From Amblyornis subalaris (Eukaryota > Chordata > Aves > Passeriformes > Ptilonorhynchidae): a stretch of DNA of 64,000 nucleotides. The stretch lies in the NCBI GenBank assembly GCA_018881555.1, contig JACAXG010000007.1:4168643-4232642 (forward strand), given 5' to 3'. The translations under genes and the position numbers were made by a program. This document shows, in pieces, positions 42,741 to 49,700 of this stretch. Under the pieces are notes generated by a model. It made no database searches and had not been told where the DNA came from. It worked only from the letters and a program-made list of their open reading frames with translations. The stretch's first letter is position 1, and the number at the start of each line of letters is the position of its first letter.

Positions 42741-42964
42741 GAGCGTGTTTGCTAAAGCAGTTCACCTGTGCCCAATACCGCCTGCTTCCCTCAGCCTCTC
42801 AACAGAAACAGTGCCCCAGGTAATTGAAAAAAAACCACACATAATCAATTAATCTCCTAGGTTTGCAATACAAATGCAGTGGGACTTCGATCCCCTAAGC
42901 CTGCCCCCAGAAACCTGTGTCACCTCTGTCCCTGTCAAGCCAGCTGCTAATTCCACCAGAGACT

Positions 42965-43275
42965 GCTGGCTATAGACCAGCCCCTGTGGATATGCTTCCA
43001 GCCANCTGAAAAGTCAGGAAATTATGGTTTGGGAGGCCTGGGCACCTGGAAAAGCAGCCAAAAAGATTTTCTGGCTGCTCAGTGTCTGGACAAATTCCGT
43101 AATGAAGTCTGCAGAATGAAGATCTACCTCCAAAACCATCAGTCTGGTTACTGCTCCCAAGAGATCTGCATATGTGCTGAGGCTGCACTCAATCCCACTA
43201 GCTACAGCATTAAGGAAGAGGATATTCAGCAGTAGCAGTCCCAGTGGAGACCCCGGGGTCTGACAGGGTTGCATA
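42965..43275 (-). mobile_element. Decayed CR1 reverse-transcriptase fragment
   Basis: On the minus strand one frame reads 'GSPLGLLLLNILF', then 'SGIECSLSTYADLLGAVTRL'. This matches the pattern of the avian CR1 ORF2 reverse transcriptase region, where a GSVLGP-type motif is followed by NIFINDL, then GIECTLSKFADDTKLGG. The catalytic two-aspartate motif expected at 'FADD' is degraded (it reads YADL), and the frame then drifts. It is an inactive internal CR1 piece without the usual 3' end. Confidence 0.72.
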
Positions 43276-43321
43276 TGCTGCTCCTAGTGCTCTTTTACCT
43301 TTCCAGGTCATGGCTTTCTTC
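43276..43321 (+). repeat. Right copy of the ~740-750 bp spaced direct repeat
   Basis: This holds the same 15-base core as 42,532-42,546. An 11-base segment 'ctttccaggtc' not present in the left copy follows, then the shared 'atggctttc'. The CR1 remnant ends immediately before it. Confidence 0.7.
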
Positions 43322-43790
43322 TTCATGCTGTAGTTTACTTTGCCAAAAAAAGGGCTTTTGCACTTTCAAAAGTTTTTCTCCTTCCGAAATGAATAAGCTT
43401 TCTCCCAAGAAGGCCAACGAATGCTTCTTGAGGGTCAGCCACGCACTATAAACTAAGGATTGTCTTCAATGAAGCATATTTCTCCGTTCAAGTAGCTCCT
43501 CAAGGAGCATCAAGCCCGCTGTTTACTTTTGCCAGATCGAATCTGACCAGCCACAGGCCTCCGGTTATCCCTACAAAGTGGTGCTTGGATGCAGATAAGG
43601 TGTGCTTTGCAGCCCCCACGCCCTTTACCCTGGAAGGGACACCACTTTTTCAATCCCATGGCCTGTCACAACTGCTTGGCAGGGCCAGGTACCTCCAGCC
43701 CATTTGCTCTTTGACCGTGGGTCTGCAGGGGCCTCTCCTGGCCCCTCGGCTGCAGAGAAAGGCAATGAAAGCATCAGCATGGTCACTCCG
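43322..43790. other. Non-coding spacer downstream of the CCDC81-like gene
   Basis: The sequence between the direct repeat and the polyadenylation region of the CCDC81-like gene rises from moderate to high GC towards the gene. Both strands have open frames of up to 83 codons, explained by GC richness. I see no exon. Confidence 0.5.
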
Positions 43791-43794
43791 GTGG

Positions 43795-44000
43795 GGCTCA
43801 GCTCCCAGCAACCTTTATTCGGCACATTCTCCTTAGTTTAGGCAGTCCTCGCCCGTGCCACCCATTCCTGGGAGCTCCCCTGTTGAAAAGGATGGACGCC
43901 NTGACAATAGTCTGTCCAGGGCTGCTTGCAGCTCCTTGGCAGGGCTGGCAGTCTCTGGGCCTTCCCCTCAGTGCTTCACCAGACCGTCTGCACACCCTTG
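43795..44000 (-). CDS. CCDC81: CCDC81-like terminal exon with stop codon and 3' UTR
   Basis: Acceptor TTTTTCTGTCTCCTGTAG has an excellent pyrimidine tract. The split Asp codon and KGVQTVW follow, then TGA at 43,978-43,976. The rest is 3' UTR up to the AATAAA at 43,819-43,814; the 3' edge given is approximate. The protein therefore ends soon after the second helical segment, where the mammalian family continues for a few hundred residues of coiled coil. This short end is either a true feature of this copy or a short isoform. Confidence 0.7.
43814..43819 (-). terminator. CCDC81: Polyadenylation signal AATAAA of the CCDC81-like gene
   Basis: The plus strand shows TTTATT, which is AATAAA on the gene strand. 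It lies about 160 bases past the predicted stop codon. A GT-containing stretch (GGTTGCTGGGAGCTG) follows at once on the gene strand. Cleavage would be expected around 43,785-43,805, giving a 3' UTR of roughly 170-190 bases. The position fits the terminal exon very well. Confidence 0.7.
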
Positions 44001-47000
44001 CTACAGGAGACAGAAAAAGGGGCCTCAGCTCTGTGGCCCGGCAGAAGGGCTCCCAGTGCCCCAAAGCCTGGCTCGGGCTGGTAGTTCCTGGTGGCGCTGC
44101 CGAGGCCATCCCGCCACTCTGCGGGGCCTGTTGTGGGCCCTCACTTACTCTTGTAGCACTTTCCTCCGGAGCTGAAACTCTGCCTGCCACTCTAACATCC
44201 TCTGCCTTGCCATGCTTTGGCCCCTCCTCTCCTTCAGCTTCTCGGCATAGGCCTTCCTCAAGAGGTGGGAAGGGCGATAGGGATCCTCAAACACGTAGGG
44301 GCAGGAGGTCTGCAAAGGCAGAGAGGACGCTCCTAAAGCGCTGCCACCGGTAGCTGGGGCTACTCTCAAAGCTTCAGCCACAGCGTGCGACTTGCACAGG
44401 CTTGGCTTAGTCTTCACAGGGCAGTGGTGCTGATCCCTCTCAGAGAGAGCACGAAACAGACAGCCCATGCCAGCTGCACGCTCCAGACCGGGGCCTTAGG
44501 GACAGTTCCTCCTGCGGGGCAGCAGGCAGGCAGAAGACCCCTGCCTGGCCCCCAGCCATGGCACTACTGCTGTGCTGGGACACCTTCCCTGCTCCCCTGC
44601 CAGGGAGCAGAAAGGCAAAATGCCCTTTTCCTGGGCGCTCTGGGGTGCATGCCATACCTGTCCGTGCTCAGTCTTCATTCGGTTGCCAAAGTATTTGCGC
44701 CACACTTCCGCTTCCACCTCATGGCGCTTGGAGGCCAACAGCAGCTGGAGCTCTCTTTCTTCCTTCTCAGTGTAGAGGGCATGCTTTCCCTGAAGGCCAT
44801 GCACACACCACACGTGGAGTGTTGGTCACCTTGAGCTTGGGCGGGGCAGGAGGGCTGGGACCATGGGCACTTGGTCTTGCTGCCTCTCCTGCCCCACCCC
44901 AGAGCCTGAACCGTGACACAGGGCTGGATAAAAGCCTAGGATGTACCTACCACTTCTGAGTGTCGCGGAGCACCTGCAGGCACCTTCAATGCCAGCTGAG
45001 CTGGAGATGTGGGGTGCTTCAGGACCATCTGGGTCTTCTCCTGGATTACGGGCAGGTGTCTAAAGAGGATGGTGGGCAGCCTGAGTACTTGTGGGAGCCG
45101 AGTGTAAGCTTTTATCTGTGGGATGGTCTCACAGNCTGCCCTCTGGCACCACCCAGCAGTTCCACCTGGAGGACCTCATGTCCAGATGGATAATGTCTCC
45201 AGGGCCATTTGGCATCAGCACATGCACCCCAGCCAAGGGAAACATCACCCATTATCACAAGTGATAATGAGGGTGATACTGAGGGCACNCCCTNAGCCAC
45301 ACCACCCCTCTACAAGGCTCACCCGCCTTGGCCAGCTTCCTTGTCCTTAGCCTGATCATATTCCATCGACTGCTGACTGGCCTGAGAAATCCTCCGTCGA
45401 GCCAGAAACACTGGATCCAGCACACTTACTGCAAGTGGGAGGCAAAAGAAGAGCACACATCATCTTTGAGATCATGTGGGACAGCACCAGTGGCAGAGCT
45501 GCTCAGTCAAGCCACACAAGGCTCACCGACAATCCTTGCCACTCCTAGTTCCAGGCAGGTTCCTTTCCCTTCTCCACACTGGATCTGCTCCAGAACTGAA
45601 TTCCCACCAAGCCATCCACCATCCCAGGGCATGGTTTTTCTCTTCTCCCTCTTACACCTCGCTGGCAGAAGGGACCCACCAGTGGGAAGAACTGGGAGGT
45701 ACTGGGGAATCCCAGGGGCCCGCTGGGGAAATTGGTTTGTAGGGGCTGCCCACAGCTCAAAGCCTTCTCCAGAATAGGTCACCCCACAGTGACTTCAGAC
45801 CTCTTGCTCTCTTGATGAGGGCAAAAGCACTCACAGTCCCTTGCCAGCACTCAGCTGGGANGGACATACCTCTGCGGGAACCCCCGCCCCAAGGCGCTGA
45901 TTCTCTTCTGGGCTTCAGGGAAACCGGAGGGGACAANGGCTGGTGCGGGGTCTCAACTACAAGGCTGGAAACAAGAAGGCACCAGCTGGGTAAATCTGGG
46001 GCAACAGGCTCCCACGGGGGCTGACGCTTATAAGGTGCTGGCACACATCTTTGGGAGCCACTGCCTAGTCCTTGGAGGACGCAGTGCGTGTGCCACCCTT
46101 GCTGCCTGCACAGAACCCCTCGTCTCTCTCAGGGCACATTGAAAGCAGAATGGCCACTTGATCTGCAATCTCCAAGCCAGGGAGGAGTGAGCGGCGGAGA
46201 GGGAAGGTCTCCTTGGAAGTGGCTGGTCTCGCTCAAGTTTGGCTGGAAGGGAGCCTCAGCAAGAGGGTACCCCCACAGCAGTGGCTGAGCAGCTGCTCAG
46301 TGAGCTGAGGGCTACAGAAGCCATCCTACTCACCTTGGCAGTGTGAGAACCTCGTCTCGACTGACCCGACTAAAATCATTTTGGCCCGGAAAGGCAACAA
46401 TATTCATCATATTGGAGTCCTGGAAGGAGACAGCAATACATCAGCAGACATCCAGAACGCGTCCTGGTTACTCACGACGGCAGCAAACCACCTTGCTTCT
46501 CAAACACACAAAGGCTGCTTCTAGAAAGCCTCACACCCCTTTCTCCCTTGATGCCTCCTGGAAGGGGCCGAGGTGCTGCCGAGACTTGGACTAGCTCATT
46601 GGGAGTGTGCCTAGGCTGGGTGGTGAGGCAGGTGACGGCAGCCCAGAGAAGGCAGCTGGAGAGCTTTGACAGCACTGCCACGGAGCCGTGAGGAGGAATC
46701 CCACAGAAATGACAAGCTCACCCCGAGAAGAGCTTTCAGCATGTTTCCTGTTGTATCCAGCTCCAGCAGGCAGACATCAAAGAAGGTCATGATGATCACT
46801 TTTCTTCGCACAGCAAGGATGCCAATGCCCCTGAACGAGAATTCCACCTCTTTGTTGTCTCGGAGGGCCCCAGCAAAGCAAAGCAGGATCTCCTGTATAC
46901 ACTGCTCCACAATTTCTTGGCGGAAGTGGGTGTCTGCAGCGATCTCCTCATAGTCCAGCTGGACAACAGGTGTCTCATCTAGAAACAAGCACAAAGCAAC

Positions 47001-48906
47001 ACTGTCTCTCCCACCACAGTCCAGCCAGCTCAGAAACTGGAGACCATCAGCGCCCAGCCCTCAGGCAACACTGCCAGACNGCGCCGCCCTTTCAGCTTCA
47101 GCCACGTCTGCAGAATGGACCTGGTGGACAGGAGAGGTCAAGCAAAGCTTTGCCTCCTGTCCTAAGCAACTGGCTGGAGCACAGAGGAGCTGAGTGNATG
47201 AGGCTGGCTCCTCAGGGAGGGGCAGGGTGCTGGGCTACTGCACCTCTGCCCACACTCAGCACCCCCTCCAGGTTGGAAGAGTCTTTGCCTGCCATATCAG
47301 AGGTGTTGGCACCAAGCCAAAATGCAAGGGCTGTGTAAGGAAAGCATCCCGTCTTCTTACCAGAAATTTTGGTGTCATCACCCTCNAGGTTGTAAAACAT
47401 CCTCAGAGGCTTGCTCAGAATGAACACAGGTCTCTCAACAGGCAAAACCTCGCCCTCTTCCACACTGGCATGCACTGGGATAACTGCAAATGTCCCAACT
47501 CCAATCTCCACTGCCTGAAAGCACAAGCAAGAGGAAGCATTGGCCGGGCTGCCCAGAGGTAAGGAGGCTGCCAGATGACTTGCGTGGCCCTGGGGATGGC
47601 ACTTTGGGCCCTGCTCCGGAACCCCAGAGGAGCAGGATGAGGCACATGCAGGAGGCAAGACTCACCGTCTTCTGCAAGAGATGTCTGTAGATGTANCGAG
47701 ACACTCTAGACCAGATTTTGCAGATTTCTGGAAAGCAAATGAAAGCCATACCATGCTCTGAAGTCAGCATAGGCCACCATCCCCTGTGCCCCTACCCATG
47801 CAGGTGACAGTGGAACATTCTCAAGCTCCCCCTCAGTAAGCCCTCAGTAAACACTCTTACTGATGGGGCTGCCCAGCTGTGTTCTGGACTGCTCCCAGGC
47901 TCAAAGCCCGCCCTGTGTCCAAGANGGGCCTGGAGAGGAAAGGCAAGCAGCAGTTTTGCAAAGGGGATTTCCACTTCTAGACACTGCCAGTGCCTAGAGG
48001 CCTGGGCTACTGTAGATTCCCAGATGGGGCTAAGGTGTGCATCTCAAACACCCATAGCCNGATGGCTGTGGAGCTAACCAAGGATTGTTGGTAATAACCA
48101 AGGATTTTTGGTACTACGACGCTGTGGAAAAGGACAAAGTGGGGCTGGAGAAGAGGGCCATGCAGAAACAGAGCAGCACTTTTCTGGGACAAACATCCTT
48201 GTTCTAGATCCTGGAAATCAGCACAACAGAGCAGAGTGCAAGTGCAGGAATGAGGCCAAGAAGTGGGCATGGACTGNAGGGAGGGATCAAAACCACCAAA
48301 GATGCCCTTCNCCCTCCGACCCATTTCCAGAAAGATGTGAAAGAATAGACTGTACATGATAACTAATTTGTGTAAAAAGCAAGAAACACATCTATGAAAA
48401 GAGCCTGGTCAGAGCCCCTAGGACCCTTGACATCCCAGTGGCTGGACTGACACTGAAACCAGAAATGGTAATCTCTCTTCCTTCCTTCTTTCTTTCCCTN
48501 TTTTCTCTCTCTCATTCCTCTTTCTCTCTCTCTTTCTCTTTAATCCATCTCTACCTTTCTTTCTCCCTTTTCATCTCAGCCCTTTCCAAAACCCTCTTCC
48601 ATGTGCTTATATAGTAGGTCAGGGACTAACAGCAATTTCCATGCCAACTGTGCGATTTACTAATAAAACTTGGTGACTTTTTGTGGACCCTCTGAATTTT
48701 TGTTGTCCCTTTCTACCATAAGCATCAATGAATCTTGGGTGCTNCCTTCCCCTTAAGGGTGGGATATCTCAGCTACCAAAGCCACCTCCGAGCTCCAAGG
48801 CACCACAACCTGCAGTGGACCCCTGGGCCTTACCNATGGTGCTGAGCTCCTTGAGGGTTGAGAGATCCTCTGGCTCCACAGAGTTATAGAGCAGGTATTT
48901 CTGCAT
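43976..48906 (-). CDS. CCDC81: CCDC81-like protein with two HU domains (multi-exon gene)
   Basis: This gene encodes a CCDC81-family protein. The family combines tandem eukaryotic HU-type domains with a coiled coil and has been linked to centrosomes and cilia. Coding exons, in transcript order, are 48906-48834, 47727-47666, 47514-47361, 46978-46722, 46419-46334, 45424-45323, 45059-44951, 44789-44658, 44309-44149 and 44000-43976. All have GT donors and AG acceptors, and their phases agree, giving about 386 residues with no stop. HU domain 1 spans roughly residues 15-95, with KIWSRVSRYIYRHL, GTFAVIPV and RPVFILSKPL. HU domain 2 spans about 97-182, with TPVVQLDY and VEFSFRGIGILAVR. The charged helical region is about residues 282-380. 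The protein is shorter than the roughly 650-residue mammalian form. Whether it is the orthologue or one of the bird paralogues cannot be told. N bases hit three codons. The match to human CCDC81 is from memory of the family. Confidence 0.88.
44149..44309 (-). CDS. CCDC81: CCDC81-like exon, second coiled-coil segment
   Basis: A 161-base exon with acceptor CTGCCTTTGCAG and a strong GTAAGT donor, phase 0 in and 2 out. It encodes TSCPYVFEDPYRPSHLLRKA then a run rich in Lys, Arg, Glu and Gln, including RQRMLEWQAEFQLRRKVLQ. It parallels the human 'SFLFDKRP' segment and the following helix. If the donor were not used, translation would stop at once (GAG-TAA), so the protein ends within a few residues either way. 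Confidence 0.85.
44658..44789 (-). CDS. CCDC81: CCDC81-like exon, first coiled-coil segment
   Basis: A 132-base exon (44 codons, phase 0 in and out) with acceptor GGCCTTCAG and donor GTATGG. The product, GKHALYTEKEERELQLLLAS then KRHEVEAEVWRKYFGNRMKT, is charged and heptad-like. It corresponds to the human region beginning LLYYSEERRREIEDE. A coiled-coil or long helix is expected. Confidence 0.85.
44951..45059 (-). CDS. CCDC81: CCDC81-like exon before the helical region
   Basis: A 109-base exon with acceptor CCATCCTCTTTAG and donor GTAGGT, phase 2 in and 0 out. It encodes HLPVIQEKTQMVLKHPTSPA, then QLALKVPAGAPRHSEV. There is no clear domain. An internal GTGCCT after LALK is a weaker alternative donor that would shorten the exon by 33 bases in frame. 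Confidence 0.7.
45323..45424 (-). CDS. CCDC81: CCDC81-like exon in the linker region
   Basis: The coding frame reads VLDPVFLARRRISQASQQSM, then EYDQAKDKEAGQG, and ends before a GTGAG donor in phase 2. Two overlapping acceptors exist. GCAGTAAG at 45,425 joins exon 5 directly (AG plus T gives Ser), and the stronger CAG at 45,429 would need the optional 38-base exon. I chose the direct join because it gives the simplest complete frame. The segment carries many Arg and Gln residues and leads into the helical part. Confidence 0.7.
45870..45907 (-). other. CCDC81: Possible alternative 38-base exon of the CCDC81-like gene
   Basis: A short segment between acceptor TTTCCCTGAAGCCCAG and donor GTATG. 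Taking the phase-2 end of exon 5, it would encode about 13 residues (RRESAPWGGGSRR) and leave phase 1. It would then need the CAG acceptor at 45,429 for the next exon, which keeps the frame and adds about 14 residues in total. It is glycine-rich and has no family match, so it may be an optional exon or chance. Confidence 0.3.
46334..46419 (-). CDS. CCDC81: CCDC81-like exon 5, linker
   Basis: An 86-base exon with acceptor TCTCCTTCCAG and donor GTGAG, phase 0 in and 2 out. It encodes DSNMMNIVAFPGQNDFS, then RVSRDEVLTLP. This corresponds to the human region just after HU domain 2, where a 'SSREAL' segment lies before 'PSSV'. It forms the start of the linker to the helical C-terminus. Confidence 0.8.
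46722..46978 (-). CDS. CCDC81: CCDC81-like exon 4, complete HU domain 2
   Basis: A 257-base exon carrying the second HU domain in one piece. It runs ETPVVQLDYEEIAADTHF, then EIVEQCIQEILLCFAGAL, then VEFSFRGIGILAVRRKV, and ends DTTGNMLKALLG. The VEFSFRGIGIL motif corresponds to VEFTFKGIGVL in human CCDC81 and is the clearest family match in the window. Acceptor TGTTTCTAG, donor GTGAG, phase 1 in and 0 out. No N falls in it. Confidence 0.93.
47361..47514 (-). CDS. CCDC81: CCDC81-like exon 3, HU domain 1 beta arm
   Basis: A 154-base exon with acceptor GTGCTTTCAG and donor GTAAG. The product includes VEIGVGTFAVIPVHAS, then LPVERPVFILSKPLRMFY. The GTF and RPVFI motifs are the family's hallmark for the first HU domain and match human GTFTFI and RPVFIM. 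It enters in phase 0 and leaves in phase 1. N at 47,386 makes one codon after FYN ambiguous. Confidence 0.9.
47666..47727 (-). CDS. CCDC81: CCDC81-like exon 2, start of HU domain 1
   Basis: A 62-base exon with acceptor GCTTTCCAG and donor GTGAGT. It encodes ICKIWSRVSRYIYRHLLQKT, after a split Glu codon shared with exon 1. It aligns with the human helical stretch around IIWGNVSEFVRRQL. It enters in phase 1 and leaves in phase 0. The N at 47,696 is the third base of a CGN codon, so it is silent (Arg whatever the base). Confidence 0.85.
48075..48114 (+). repeat. Two tandem 20-base units in intron 1
   Basis: The units 'taaccaaggattgttggtaa' and 'taaccaaggatttttggtac' are adjacent and match at 18 of 20 positions. 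Each contains an ACCAA and TTGGT inverted pair, so it is a weak hairpin. They lie within the CCDC81-like intron 1. Confidence 0.8.
48351..48725 (+). mobile_element. Probable solo LTR of an avian endogenous retrovirus
   Basis: The stretch has LTR-like order on the plus strand: a long pyrimidine tract, a TATA-like 'gtgcttatatagtagg' near 48,602, an AATAAA at 48,663, then 'acttggtgactttttgtgga' and a T-rich end near 'ccataagca'. No internal retroviral genes or primer-binding site were seen nearby, so only a solo LTR is proposed. The outer edges are guesses and no target duplication was found. It sits antisense in intron 1 of the CCDC81-like gene. Confidence 0.42.
48472..48570 (+). repeat. CT-rich low-complexity tract
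   Basis: About 100 bases of almost pure pyrimidine, mixing CTTT, CCTT and CTCT units. It looks like the U3 part of the proposed LTR, but it could be an independent microsatellite-like expansion. On the strand of the CCDC81-like gene it is a purine tract in intron 1. Confidence 0.85.
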
Positions 48907-48953
48907 CTTCGCCCCCCTGCTCTGCAGCAGCTGGGGAAGAGGTGCTTTTCCCG
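48834..48953 (-). CDS. CCDC81: CCDC81-like exon with start codon
   Basis: The ATG at 48,906-48,904 has A at -3, a fair initiation context, and opens MQKYLLYNSVEPEDLSTLK. The exon ends ACC-ATN-G before a GTAAGG donor (phase 1). An acceptor-like pyrimidine stretch ending TTTTTGTAG puts the exon's upstream edge at 48,953, so a 5' non-coding exon probably lies at higher coordinates. The frame is open upstream of the ATG to that edge, so a start in an earlier exon cannot be excluded. The length before the first HU motif is close to that of human CCDC81, which favours this ATG. N at 48,835 leaves the last full codon ambiguous. Confidence 0.75.
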
Positions 48954-49700
48954 CTACAAAAACCCTCTGCCCCTCTCCTGCCCCTCAACACTCTAGTGCT
49001 CTCCCACAGCCTCCTTTCAGCTCCTGGCAGCAGGGCAGCTCCCGCGCAGCACAGCGCTGGNGAGAGCAGTCCTGGTGTCACCCAGGCCTCCCCAGAGAGC
49101 GTGGTCCAGGGACACTGTGTGGAGGAGAAGCTGTCGCTGTGGGTGTCCCACTATGACATAATGCCATGGGACACGGGCCTGCACGGAACCTGCCGCCACG
49201 CAGNCTCACCCACGTTTGGCTTCAGCATGAGCAGGGCAGCCCCACTGGGCTCCTCAGGCTGCTGCGCTGATGGTCCTGCCTGCACATCTCAAATCCGCCC
49301 TACGTGGCCACACAGGAACTCCTGGAACCGGGGGTGGAATGTGTGCTTTCAGCATTAGTGCTGAAAGGCTTTGCACACTCGGAATAGGGCTAGAGAGGTC
49401 CACCCCAGGTCACAAGAGAAATCAACCCCATATTTTGGCTCAAAGGACAACATTCATCCCCTCCTATCCCCTAGGGCCACTGGGATGCCCCTCTTTCACT
49501 ACACCAGGATCCACAAAGAAAGACTGCAACTGCANATGGGCTGCTGCAAATATACCATGTGCCTTACAACTGCATCCTTCAGTCACCCTCCTGGAAGACT
49601 CTCCTAGGCATGACTATTGGCTTCCCAAACTCTCCACTGAGCTTGCAGAGATTCTTTGCACCTGGCTATATGCACCCAAATAAACCATCGCAGATGGAGA
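48954..49700. promoter_or_regulatory. GC-rich region upstream of the CCDC81-like start exon
   Basis: GC-rich sequence follows the start exon on its 5' side. Given the acceptor at 48,953, the promoter and a 5' non-coding exon of the CCDC81-like gene probably lie here or a little beyond. I could not identify a convincing TATA box or donor. The open frames on both strands (up to 166 codons) reflect composition and match no family I know. Confidence 0.3.

Noticed and set aside
42965..43275. Frames on both strands here as a host gene
   Set aside because: The minus-strand frame fits a decayed CR1 reverse transcriptase, so it is transposon-derived, and the plus-strand frame is its shadow.
43798..44353. 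Open frames of 130 codons (minus, 43,798-44,190) and 156 codons (plus, 43,883-44,353)
   Set aside because: They overlap each other and the CCDC81-like 3' exons in different frames, and have no recognisable domains. The GC-rich sequence makes long chance frames likely.
48858..49358. A 166-codon plus-strand frame
   Set aside because: It lies antisense to the CCDC81-like start exon and its upstream region, with low-complexity Ser/Pro/Ala content and no known domain.
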